From: Sphingomonas sanguinis NBRC 13937
GTDB taxonomy: Bacteria; Pseudomonadota; Alphaproteobacteria; Sphingomonadales; Sphingomonadaceae
Length of the DNA: 64,000 nucleotides
Direction of reading: 5' to 3'
Assembly (NCBI RefSeq): GCF_001591005.1
Contig: NZ_BCTY01000004.1
Span: forward strand, 62,001-126,000
A model generated the notes under the pieces. It did no database searches. It worked only from the letters and a program-made list of their open reading frames with translations, and was not told the DNA's origin. Shown here piece after piece: positions 8,447-16,049 of the stretch (position 1 is its first letter; each line of letters starts with the position of its first letter). Both the position numbers and the translations under genes were made by a program.

Positions 8447-9224
8447 GCTGATCCCGGCTGTCGTCGCGGCGGCGCGTGAGGCGGCGGCGATGGCGCTCGC
8501 CCGCTGGCGTACCGATTTCCGCCAATGGGAAAAGACGCCGGGAAGCCCGGTGTGCGAGGTCGATCTGGACGTCGACCGGATGCTTTACGCCCGGCTCCAC
8601 GCATTGATTCCCGAGGCGGGCTGGCTGTCCGAGGAGACGGCGGACAAGCCCGACCGGCTGGCCGCGCGCCGTGTCTGGGTGGTCGATCCGATCGACGGCA
8701 CGCGCGACTATATTCGCGGGCGCGAGGGCTGGGCGGTGTCGGTCGCCCTGGTCGAGGATGGTCGGCCGGTGATCGGCGTGCTGGCCGCGCCCGCACGCGG
8801 GGAGCTGTGGCTGGCGGAGGCGGGCGGCGGCGCGACCCGTAACGGCCGCACGCTGAGCGCGGGCTATTGTCACCAGATGCCCGGCGCGCGTGTGCCGGTC
8901 GATGCGCTGCCCAAGGCCGACCGCGATCTGGTGGCAGTGTTCAAGCCCAACTCGATCGCGCTGCGTATCGCGATGGTCGCCGCCGACGAGGCCGATCTGG
9001 TCGCCACGCTGCGCTGGGGCAATGAGTGGGACATCGCCGCCGCCGCGCTGATCGCGTCCGAGGCCGGGGCAGGGGTCGCCGATGCGTTGGGCCAGCCGCT
9101 GCTGTTCAACAAGCCCGATCCGCGTGCCTTTGGTGTGCTGGTGACTGCGCGCGCGCTTCAGGACTCGGCGCTCGAGCGGCTGACGCCCCGCGCCCGCGAA
9201 GTGATCGTGCCGGTTACCGGCTGA
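8433..9224 (+). CDS. Inositol monophosphatase family (CysQ/IMPase-like) phosphatase
   Basis: A 263-residue magnesium-dependent phosphatase. Family motifs are SEETAD near residue 67, the metal-binding VVDPIDGTRDYIRGREGWAV near 82-102, and WDIAAAALIASEAGA near 200-214. Substrates in the family include myo-inositol phosphates and 3'-phosphoadenosine nucleotides; the sequence does not decide between them. The most natural start is a TTG at 8433 inside the 3' end of pmbA, so the two overlap by 14 bp and are probably coupled. The nearest in-frame ATG is near residue 20 and would remove part of the first helix. Its end overlaps convergent cobB by 11 bp. Confidence 0.85.
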   Translation: MPAAELIPAVVAAAREAAAMALARWRTDFRQWEKTPGSPVCEVDLDVDRMLYARLHALIPEAGWLSEETADKPDRLAARRVWVVDPIDGTRDYIRGREGWAVSVALVEDGRPVIGVLAAPARGELWLAEAGGGATRNGRTLSAGYCHQMPGARVPVDALPKADRDLVAVFKPNSIALRIAMVAADEADLVATLRWGNEWDIAAAALIASEAGAGVADALGQPLLFNKPDPRAFGVLVTARALQDSALERLTPRAREVIVPVTG

Positions 9225-9951
9225 GCATCTGGTCGACCCATTCGGGCACCAGCTGCCCGGCGGGACCCAGGCGGCTTTCATCGAACCAGCCGCTGCCCTC
9301 CGATCGATCGAGATTGAGCTCCAGTGTTGCCGCGCCATAGGCGCTCGCCATCCGCACGAACCCGGCGGCCGGATAGACCGCGCCCGAGGTGCCGATCGAC
9401 ACGAACAGATCGGCCTGCGCCAAGGCCGCCTCGATCCGGTCCATGTGATAGGGAATCTCGCCGAAGAACACGATGTCGGGCCGCAGGCGCGGTGCGGCAC
9501 AGGCGGGACAGGATGTGCCGGGCGGCAGGTCGTCCGCCCAGTCGAACCGCGCCCCGCACGCCGCGCACAAGGCCGACTTCAACGCTCCATGCATATGCAG
9601 CATCCGCGTCGCCCCCGCTCGCTCGTGCAGGTCGTCGACATTCTGCGTGACGATCAGCAACTCGCCCGACCATTCCCGATCCAGCCGCGCCAGCGCCTCA
9701 TGCGCCGCATTGGGAGACACACCGGCCAGCGCCGCCCGCCGCAGGTCATAGAAGCGATGCACCAGCTCGGGATCGGCGGCGAGGGCTTCGGGTGTGCAGA
9801 CATCCTCGACCCGGTGCCCCTCCCACAGCCCGCCGGGCCCGCGAAAGGTGGCAATACCGGACTCGGCGGAGATACCCGCGCCGGTCAGGATGATGATGTT
9901 GTGGGTGGCGCCTATCCGCATCAGTCTTTCGCTTTGCTTATTCCTGATCAT
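9214..9951 (-). CDS. cobB: NAD-dependent protein deacylase (sirtuin) CobB
   Basis: A 245-residue Sir2-family enzyme that removes acetyl or succinyl groups from lysines with NAD. Motifs are ILTGAGISAESGIATFRG, VTQNVDDLHERAG, the catalytic histidine in LHMHG, and a zinc site of two cysteine pairs (CAAC and CPAC). The start at 9951 overlaps the stop of the upstream immunity-like gene as ATGA. A second ATG at 9921 (MRIGATHN) matches the common family start better. If 9951 is right, the sirtuin is translationally coupled to a toxin-immunity pair, which is unusual. Confidence 0.92.
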   Translation of the reverse strand: MIRNKQSERLMRIGATHNIIILTGAGISAESGIATFRGPGGLWEGHRVEDVCTPEALAADPELVHRFYDLRRAALAGVSPNAAHEALARLDREWSGELLIVTQNVDDLHERAGATRMLHMHGALKSALCAACGARFDWADDLPPGTSCPACAAPRLRPDIVFFGEIPYHMDRIEAALAQADLFVSIGTSGAVYPAAGFVRMASAYGAATLELNLDRSEGSGWFDESRLGPAGQLVPEWVDQMLSR

Positions 9952-10259
9952 TCGCGTGCTTCGCGTATCGCTTCCAACTCTGCCAGCCTTACAGGATCGT
10001 CCGCTGCGAGTACCTCTTCAAGATAGAAGCTGTACGGGATGTCGCGCACCACCTGTTGGGCTTCACCGCTATAATCGGCGGCAATGACCGCAAATGCGTC
10101 GACCAGCTGACGGAGAAATCCTGGGTCCAGTTCTTCGAGTTGACTCGCAAGGCTTTCCATCATCTTTACGGCGATATCCGGATCGAGTTCATCGTCATCA
10201 GTGAGGTCGAGGAACACGACGTAATCCGCTATGATATGGGCAATCTGTACGGCTATCAT
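9948..10259 (-). CDS. Probable immunity protein for the upstream nuclease toxin
   Basis: A 103-residue, very acidic protein (runs such as DLTDDDELDPD and LASQLEELDPG) with no signal peptide. I do not recognise a named family. The immunity role is inferred from three things: its start overlaps the stop of the toxin-like gene by ATGA, it is small and acidic while the toxin's tail is basic, and the two share lower GC than their surroundings. It also overlaps the cobB start by four bases. It could instead be an unrelated conserved protein. Confidence 0.6.
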   Translation of the reverse strand: MIAVQIAHIIADYVVFLDLTDDDELDPDIAVKMMESLASQLEELDPGFLRQLVDAFAVIAADYSGEAQQVVRDIPYSFYLEEVLAADDPVRLAELEAIREARE

Positions 10260-11275
10260 GGTTTCACAACCTTTACGTGAATGTTGGTAACATTCATCTT
10301 CTTGAGCAGTTTGAGTGCTTTGGTCTTTTGAGCAGATGTCGGAACTTCCCATAATCCAATCAGACGATGCTGCGCCAACACCTCCGACTGCCGCAAGATC
10401 TGAGCGCGGGCACGCGGTGCGTCTCGGACGCTCCACTTGCGGTCGATGACGTAATCGCCTTGGATGCCATCGAACTTCACAGGCCGTTTCGAGCCGTCCG
10501 GCATGGTTCGCATCAATGTCGGCGCTTGGCTGGGGCGTGAGCCGGTTGCCGCGTCGTTATAGGCTTTCCAAGGCTTGTCGGACCTAACCGTTTCCTTCAC
10601 CCAGCCGATCTGAGGCGGATCAAAATTCGGCCGGGGTGTTGCCATGCGAAGCCGGCGCACGGCGGCAACCTTGGCGAGCGCGGCGCCGGGTGCTGCGGAC
10701 AGCGCTACGTTCCCGACGACCGTTCCAGTAGCATGACCGACATCCCGTGCAGAGGCGTTGCCAATCGCGCTGGTCGCGCGCGAAATTTGAATTCGCGCTG
10801 GCGTACTCTCTGCAGCGATTGCAGCGTCGATCACGTTCGCAATCCCGCGACCAGTCTCCCGAATCGTCGTCATCGGATTCGTCGTCAATGTGGCCTGAAC
10901 AGCAGCAACTGTCCCTTTCCCGACATCATAAATTCCTTCGCCAACACCTCCGATGAATTCCGTGACGGGGTTCGGCTGACGAGGTCGGTTGGATCGCTGT
11001 TTGAGCGTCCCCGGCTGCGGTGATGGCGTGACTGGCGACTTACCCGTCGGGAGTGTGTGCCGAATTCGCCTAGATATGCGACCGCCCGCCGCGTCACTGC
11101 CGCCTGTGCCGTGCTGACGTCCCGTCCCTGCGAAGGTGAATCGACCATTCGCGGGATCGTGCCAGGGATTGAATTTGAGTTCGATACCATCAGGACCAAG
11201 CACCGACGGCAACCTGCCTGTACGGAGCCAAAACGAAAATGCTTGATCTGGCTTATCGCGAAACGCCTCCGTCAT
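10256..11275 (-). CDS. Polymorphic-toxin-like protein with C-terminal REase-fold nuclease domain
   Basis: A 339-residue protein. Residues 36-50 hold NPWHDPANGRFTFAG, a motif I recall from other sphingomonad toxin-like proteins. A basic, proline-rich linker follows, then a small-residue stretch (GGVGEGIYDVGKGTVAAVQA and onward, about 90-190). The last 75 residues look like a restriction-endonuclease-fold toxin of the Tox-REase-5 type: D269 in KFDG, then D278-R-K280 in VIDRKW, and a helix with Q in RAQILRQSE. There is no signal peptide. The start at 11275 follows a GGGGATGGGG stretch; an in-frame ATG at 11308 is possible. Base composition is lower in GC than the neighbours, which suggests transfer. 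Confidence 0.65.
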   Translation of the reverse strand: MTEAFRDKPDQAFSFWLRTGRLPSVLGPDGIELKFNPWHDPANGRFTFAGTGRQHGTGGSDAAGGRISRRIRHTLPTGKSPVTPSPQPGTLKQRSNRPRQPNPVTEFIGGVGEGIYDVGKGTVAAVQATLTTNPMTTIRETGRGIANVIDAAIAAESTPARIQISRATSAIGNASARDVGHATGTVVGNVALSAAPGAALAKVAAVRRLRMATPRPNFDPPQIGWVKETVRSDKPWKAYNDAATGSRPSQAPTLMRTMPDGSKRPVKFDGIQGDYVIDRKWSVRDAPRARAQILRQSEVLAQHRLIGLWEVPTSAQKTKALKLLKKMNVTNIHVKVVKP

Positions 11276-11600
11276 ATGGACCCCATCCCCAAATCGACAA
11301 TGGAACATAACATGAACATTAGGGTGAAGTCAATGTTGAGCTGATTTGGCGCGCATTGATTTTTCCTCGGGCCTGTCCCTCATTCAGGTAATTCTTTGCG
11401 TGATCGGCCCTGCTGCGACGTATTGAACATGCCGCGCGTGAAACCCGTAGCCATTTGCCTCGGATATCAAATCCATATCGATCGCCCGAGAATGGATGCC
11501 CAAACCTTGCACTTCCCTCGCGCAATCTGTTCCCCCCGGCAGGCACCTGTGCCAAGGAACGCCGCATGACTTTTTCGCTTTTTGCAACCTGGATCATCGC
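11276..11600. other. Gene-free stretch between toxin gene and dapB
   Basis: The stretch is AT-richer at its left end (11,290-11,360), which probably holds the toxin promoter on the minus strand. The right end should hold the dapB promoter. Short open frames here do not look protein-like, and I see no repeat or RNA structure. Confidence 0.4.
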
Positions 11601-12329
11601 ATGACAGCCATCGGTATCTACGGCAGCGCGGGACGCATGGGCCGTGCCATCGCGGACCTGATCGAGGGCGAGGGCGCGACCTTGGCGGGTGGCTGCGATT
11701 CGCGTGACGATCCGGACGCGCTGGCCAAGTCCGCCGACGTGCTGGTCGACTTCTCGATCGCGGGAGCGCTCGACGTGCATCTCGCGGCCGCCCGTGCGGC
11801 GCGGACCCCCATCGTGATCGGCACCACCGGCCTTTCCCCTGCGCAGCACGCCGCGATCGACGCCGCCGCGACCGACATCGCGGTGCTCCAGACCGGCAAC
11901 ACCTCGCTCGGCATCACGCTGCTCGCCAATCTGGTGCGCGAGGCGGCGGCGCGGCTGGGGAGCGACTGGGATATCGAGATCACCGAGATGCACCACCGGC
12001 ACAAGGTGGACGCGCCCTCGGGCACCGCGCTGCTGCTGGGCGAGGCGGCGGCAGCGGGGCGGGGGCATCCGCTGTCCGAGCTGCGCGTCGATGGCCGCGC
12101 CGGGCTGGTGGGCGCGCGCACCGAAGGGACGATCGGGCTGGCGGCCCTGCGCGGCGGTTCGGTGATCGGCGACCATGAGGTGATCTTCGCGGGCGAGGGC
12201 GAGCGGCTGACGCTCGGCCATTTCGCGCAGGACCGGACGATCTTCGCGCGCGGCGCGGTGCGTGCGGCGCTGTGGTTGGCGGGGCAGGCGCCGGGGCGCT
12301 ATCGCATGGGCGACGTGCTGGGCCTGTAA
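11601..12329 (+). CDS. dapB: 4-hydroxy-tetrahydrodipicolinate reductase DapB
   Basis: A 242-residue cytosolic enzyme of the diaminopimelate/lysine pathway that reduces the product of DapA with NAD(P)H. It has the nucleotide-binding IYGSAGRMGRAIADL at the N-terminus, VIGTTGLS in the middle and the signature EMHHRHKVDAPSGTAL with the catalytic His pair and Lys. The C-terminus FARGAVRAALWLAGQAPGRY is typical. The start at MTAIGIYG was chosen because the preceding residues are not conserved. nth follows after 5 bp in the same direction. Confidence 0.95.
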   Translation: MTAIGIYGSAGRMGRAIADLIEGEGATLAGGCDSRDDPDALAKSADVLVDFSIAGALDVHLAAARAARTPIVIGTTGLSPAQHAAIDAAATDIAVLQTGNTSLGITLLANLVREAAARLGSDWDIEITEMHHRHKVDAPSGTALLLGEAAAAGRGHPLSELRVDGRAGLVGARTEGTIGLAALRGGSVIGDHEVIFAGEGERLTLGHFAQDRTIFARGAVRAALWLAGQAPGRYRMGDVLGL

Positions 12330-12334
12330 GCACC

Positions 12335-13003
12335 ATGAAGAAGGCTGACGTCGTCGAATTCTACCACCGGCTGGCGGAGGCGAACCCGCATCCCGAGACC
12401 GAGCTGGAATATCGCAACCCCTATACGCTGGTCGTCGCGGTCGCTCTGTCGGCGCAGGCGACCGATATCGGCGTGAACAAGGCGACGCGCGCTCTGTTTG
12501 CCGAGGTCGATACGCCGCAAAAGATGCTCGACCTGGGCGAGGAAGGGCTCAAAGCCCACATCAAGACGATCGGCCTGTTCAACACCAAGGCCAAGAACGT
12601 CATCGCCCTGTCCCAGATGCTGGTCGACGATTATGGTGGCGAGGTGCCGCAGGCGCGGGCCGATCTGGAGCGATTGCCCGGTGTCGGGCGCAAGACCGCC
12701 AATGTCGTGCTCAATACCGCCTTTGGTCACGAGACCTTCGCGGTCGACACGCACATCTTCCGTGTCTGCAACCGCACCGGCCTGGCCAAGGGCAAGACGG
12801 TGCTGGCGGTCGAGCTGAAGCTGGACAAGGCGACACCCGCCCCATTCCGGCTGCACGCGCATCACTGGCTGATCCTGCACGGCCGCTATATCTGCAAGGC
12901 CCGGCGCCCCGAATGCTGGCGCTGCCCGGTCGAGGATCTGTGCGCCTATCGCCCCAAGACGCCCGCGCCTGCACCCAAGGCCGGAAAAGCCGCGCCTGCG
13001 TAA
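12335..13003 (+). CDS. nth: Endonuclease III (DNA glycosylase/AP lyase)
   Basis: A 222-residue base-excision repair enzyme for oxidised pyrimidines. The helix-hairpin-helix LERLPGVGRKTANVVL carries the catalytic lysine, and AVDTHIFRVCNRTGL carries the catalytic aspartate. The 4Fe-4S ligands are four cysteines spaced C-x6-C-x2-C-x5-C in CKARRPECWRCPVEDLC. A short Pro/Ala/Lys-rich tail ends the protein. It lies 5 bp after dapB and is probably in the same transcript. Confidence 0.95.
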   Translation: MKKADVVEFYHRLAEANPHPETELEYRNPYTLVVAVALSAQATDIGVNKATRALFAEVDTPQKMLDLGEEGLKAHIKTIGLFNTKAKNVIALSQMLVDDYGGEVPQARADLERLPGVGRKTANVVLNTAFGHETFAVDTHIFRVCNRTGLAKGKTVLAVELKLDKATPAPFRLHAHHWLILHGRYICKARRPECWRCPVEDLCAYRPKTPAPAPKAGKAAPA

Positions 13004-13049
13004 AAAGGGCTGGCGCGCCCGGGCCCGCAATGCTAGTCGGCCAGCCCAC

Positions 13050-13126
<77 letters not shown>

Positions 13127-13398
13127 AATACCGCCGATTGCCCTCTATGCCGCGATATTGCCGCCGATCACCGCACACCTACCAACCGGAATGCGAAACG
13201 GCCGATTCCACGCTAAAGCCCGATAAAACTCGACTGCCATAAAACGGTAACTTTCGACTCAACGCGGCCGCTCGCTGGCATTTCAGGCGCTCTCGAAAGC
13301 AGCCATTGGAGCGCTTGGCGTCCCTCGTCGTGAGACACCAACCTTCCTCCTCCAAACGGGTTCGGGCGCGTTCGGAATGATGTTCCCGACGTGAGCGA

Positions 13399-13980
13399 TC
13401 AGATCAGCGTTCCAAACTCCATGCTTTCCGGCTCGATCAGTGCGAGGAAGCGATCGCATTCAGGCGTGCCGACCCATGTCGCGCAGATCGCTTCGGAGCG
13501 CGCCTGGTCTTGGGCAAAGGCCAGATCAACGAAGGTGCCGTCCTTCAACCTCACGAGATGCTGGTGCCGCCATCCGGGCTGCAAGGCCAGATGGCTCGCC
13601 AGCATCTCGTTGTAGGCGGCGCGCATGTTGAGCTCCTCGACACCCGGCCTCAATCGGAACCGCCCGATTTCCAAGCCGGCTCCGACAGCCACAGGTCGAG
13701 GCTCCAGATGGGGCGCGCGGTAATGGCTCATGCTGACGAGATTGGCGACCGAGGATCGAAATTCGGCGAACTCGGACGCCGTGCCCACTGCCCGTGCCGC
13801 CGCCTGCGCGCTGTCGAGGTCGGCCCATGCGACGAGGTCGACGCGCGCGTTCGGATCGTGCCATCCCGTGAACGGCGTCCATCCGAGGAACCCGGGAAAG
13901 CTTCGGAGCAACGTCTCGGCCTGACGGCGAGCGTGGTTCGCGGCCTCGTCGTCTCCGATCTTGTAGCAGGGACCCGGCAT
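13399..13980 (-). CDS. Probable dimeric alpha-beta barrel protein, target of the YafY-type regulator
   Basis: A 193-residue cytosolic protein starting MPGPCYKIGDD. Its first half (SFPGFLGWTPFTGWHDPN, then VDLVAWADLDSAQAAAR) reads like an antibiotic-biosynthesis-monooxygenase/EthD-type ferredoxin-like fold, and the second half (NMRAAYNEMLASHLALQPG, then DLAFAQDQ) may be a second copy of it. I cannot name the function. It is divergent from the YafY-type regulator, with a palindrome in the shared gap. Such regulators often control the divergent neighbour. Confidence 0.65.
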   Translation of the reverse strand: MPGPCYKIGDDEAANHARRQAETLLRSFPGFLGWTPFTGWHDPNARVDLVAWADLDSAQAAARAVGTASEFAEFRSSVANLVSMSHYRAPHLEPRPVAVGAGLEIGRFRLRPGVEELNMRAAYNEMLASHLALQPGWRHQHLVRLKDGTFVDLAFAQDQARSEAICATWVGTPECDRFLALIEPESMEFGTLI

Positions 13981-14031
13981 GGCAACCTCTCTAGTTGTTG
14001 TGTTCGACAGCCGAGGCGATACACGCTTGAC

Positions 14032-14050
14032 CCTGACAGTTTCCGTCAGG
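14032..14050. promoter_or_regulatory. Palindromic operator candidate for the YafY-type regulator
   Basis: CCTGACAGTTTCCGTCAGG has six-base arms (CCTGAC and GTCAGG) around seven bases. It lies in the 92-bp gap between two divergent genes, 23 bp before the regulator's start. I recall TGACA-x5-TGTCA-like sites for this regulator family. Confidence 0.6.
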
Positions 14051-14072
14051 AACCGTGTGATACCGATGTTCC

Positions 14073-14750
14073 ATGCGCTCCCTTCGCCTCCTTGCTCTTC
14101 TCGACCACCTGCGTGGATGCTCGGCACCGATTTCGGCCGATACGCTCGCCGTCGCCTTGAGCGTTTCGGCCCGCACCATCTATCGGGACATGGTCACGCT
14201 ACAGGCCATGGGGGCGCCCGTGCGGGGCGAGCCGGGGATCGGCTATCAGCTCGAACCGGGCTACTTCCTGCCGCCGCTCCATCTCGATCCGGACGAGATG
14301 GACGCTGTCATGCTGGGAATGCGGTTGATCGCGGCGCGCGGTGATGAAGCGCTCGCCGCCGCCGCCCATCGCGTTTCGGCCAAGCTCGGGGCCTCGATGG
14401 AAGCGGAGAAGGCGCAAGCCTACAAGCGTCTGCCGCTGCGCGCTGTGTCCAGACGGACCCCGACGGGCGCCGCGTCGAACGCGCATCTTGCCCCGCTGCG
14501 AACGGCCATCCGCCGACGCTCCATGCTGGAGATCGAGTATGTGGATCTATTGGAGCGCCGCAGCACGAGGATCGTCCGTCCGCTCGGGCTGACGCTGTTC
14601 GACGCCGCGTGGCTCCTGACCGCCTGGTGCGAAAGCCGCGATGCGTTCCGCAATTTTCGGATCGACCGACTGATCGCCGCCCGAGGAACTGGCGGAACCT
14701 TCCGGCACGAGCGCGGCAAACGGTTCGAGGATTATCTGGAAACGCTCTGA
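14073..14750 (+). CDS. YafY-type transcriptional regulator (HTH_11 plus WYL)
   Basis: A 225-residue DNA-binding protein. The N-terminal winged helix-turn-helix is plain (RLLALLDHLRGCSAPISADT, then LSVSARTIYRDMVTLQAMG). The C-terminal WYL-type ligand domain spans about residues 130-225 and holds the LTAWCESRDAFRNFRIDRL core. Members usually repress or activate a divergent gene in response to a small molecule. Its divergent neighbour is the alpha-beta barrel protein, and the palindrome at 14,032-14,050 lies between them. Downstream the sequence turns into decayed gene fragments. Confidence 0.88.
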   Translation: MRSLRLLALLDHLRGCSAPISADTLAVALSVSARTIYRDMVTLQAMGAPVRGEPGIGYQLEPGYFLPPLHLDPDEMDAVMLGMRLIAARGDEALAAAAHRVSAKLGASMEAEKAQAYKRLPLRAVSRRTPTGAASNAHLAPLRTAIRRRSMLEIEYVDLLERRSTRIVRPLGLTLFDAAWLLTAWCESRDAFRNFRIDRLIAARGTGGTFRHERGKRFEDYLETL

Positions 14751-14911
14751 CCACTGAGTTCGAAGGCCACCACGACCGGCGCATGTTCCGATAGTCGCAT
14801 GAGGTCCATCCGGTTTCGACCCGTCCAGAACATGGGCACGGCATGGACGATGTCCCGCAAGCGGACAGCGTCCTTTCCGAGGGAATGGACGCTTTGGTAT
14901 CCCTCGCCGGC

Positions 14912-15094
14912 TCAGGCGTTCGAGTAGCGAGTTCCCGACCGAAACGCTGTCAGGAGCCGTCGGCCTTCCGGCCACGATCCCAGACCGCTCGCCCCATTGA
15001 TATGGCCCAGCGCTCCCACTTCGACGATGCCGGCCTTCCAATCGCGGGCGCGACCTTCGGCATACGTGAGTGAGGCATATTCGCCTTCGCGGTC
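14912..15094 (-). pseudogene. C-terminal fragment of an RBBP9/YdeN-type serine hydrolase
   Basis: The minus-strand frame reads from DREGEYASLTYAEG through VGALGHINGASGLGSWPEGR to a natural-looking stop. The GHIN-ASGLG-WPEG stretch is the conserved end of the RBBP9/YdeN alpha/beta hydrolases and includes the catalytic histidine. The N-terminal two thirds, including the nucleophile, are missing. Upstream the sequence turns into the MFS fragment on the other strand, so this is a rearranged remnant. Confidence 0.65.
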
Positions 15095-15349
15095 TGCGCG
15101 ATCACGCAGGCCATGATGGTCGCGGCCGCACGCAAGGCCCCGAACCTCGCCTCGCCGCTGAACATCAGGGCCTTCAATCTCGGCAACGCCCTCGGCGCCG
15201 GCCTGAGCGCGGCGGCTTTGTCGGCCGGCGTGGGTCTGGATGCGATACCGCTATTGGCCGCTGCCGTGGCTGTGCTAGCCGCCGTCGCGGCTCTGTTTTC
15301 CACGTCGGTTACGCCATTTCGGTCGGGCGACCGCAAACGAGAAAATTAA
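15074..15349 (+). pseudogene. C-terminal fragment of an AraJ-type MFS transporter
   Basis: The frame after the TGA at 15071-15073 reads GIFAFAVCAITQAMMVAAAR, then KAPNLASPLNIRAFNLGNAL and two membrane helices. This is the conserved end of AraJ-like sugar or drug efflux transporters (EAPNLAS-LN-AFNLGNA-GA). The sequence before the TGA is not MFS-like and the first ten helices are absent. It is a remnant, joined back to back with the hydrolase fragment near 15,074-15,094. Confidence 0.7.
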
Positions 15350-15385
15350 GCACCTGCGTCTCCGCCAGCATTTGAAATCGGGAGA

Positions 15386-15409
15386 ACCCATAGCCGGAGG
15401 GCTATGGGT
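15386..15409. terminator. Strong hairpin, possible terminator
   Basis: ACCCATAGCC and GGCTATGGGT form a perfect ten-base stem with the loop GGAG. Only a short pyrimidine run (CTTATTCCT) follows, so termination is likely but not certain. It lies between the MFS and IS remnants. Confidence 0.55.
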
Positions 15410-15498
15410 CTTATTCCTCGCAAAAGGAGGGCGTTAGAGCGCTACAGCGTAGACATAGTTCTCGTCTTCACCCGGCGCGGCGCGCCATTTCCTTTTCT

Positions 15499-15953
15499 TT
15501 ACGCATCAGCCGAGCCGTGATGTTGTTGCCTCCCTAAATGCCTGACGGAGGCCTCGCGGATTTGATTGATGTACTTGCGGGGCGGGCGGTAGCCCAGCAG
15601 CGCCTTGTCCGGGTGAACCTCAGTGTCGTGGTCCAGCCTGGCGGGCAACTGCTCGATGACGGTTGCTCGGGTCAGGCGCAGGGTTCACCCGGACATATTC
15701 GTGCTTAAGAGTGCGGACGCGCCTCTGCCATTCCGTTGTATTGCGGGCTGCTGACCGGGATAGTGTGCGCGACAAGGCCGATGTGTCGCGCGAAGCGCTT
15801 GGTGTCGTTGGCGACATAAAGGCTGCCATTGTCGGTAAGCTCGGCCACGCGGTCCGCGAGTCCGAAGCTGTGCTCGACGCTCGCGACCATCAGATTGCGC
15901 ACCTCCTCTGCGGCGATGCCGCCAGTGGTGGCGACCTGTCCCATGCCCCCGGA
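15499..15953 (-). pseudogene. IS3-family transposase (OrfB) remnant with two frameshifts
   Basis: Three minus-strand pieces make up the C-terminal half of an IS3 integrase-type transposase. The first has GGIAAEEVRNLM and VSSPQYNGMAEA. The second has VRTLKHEYVRVNP. The third has ATVIEQLPARLDHDTEVHPD and YRPPRKYINQIREASVRH. Frames break after GMAEA (two bases missing before GTCCGC) and near 15,685. The N-terminal catalytic half and OrfA are gone. It abuts an IS256 remnant, so one element probably landed in the other. Confidence 0.75.
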
Positions 15954-16049
15954 TCATGTCCCGTTCGGCACGCGCTTGTCGCGTCCCGGGAAACGCCGCT
16001 GATATTTGGCAACCAACTGCTGGGCGAAGCTGGCCTGCCGGTCTCCCGG
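15954..16049 (-). pseudogene. Short IS256-family transposase remnant
   Basis: About 30 codons read DRQASFAQQLVAKYQRRFPG followed by RDKRVPNGT and a stop. The SFxxQLVAKYQRRFPG core matches the conserved N-terminal region of mutator-type (IS256) transposases. The rest of the gene is missing. It touches the fecR stop. Confidence 0.6.

Noticed and set aside
14732..14911. Minus-strand frame after the hydrolase fragment stop, with SEHAPVVVAFEL resembling the end of endonuclease/exonuclease/phosphatase proteins.
   Set aside because: The match is short, the expected Asp-His is Glu-His, and the frame overlaps the YafY-type gene. It may be a remnant but cannot be supported.
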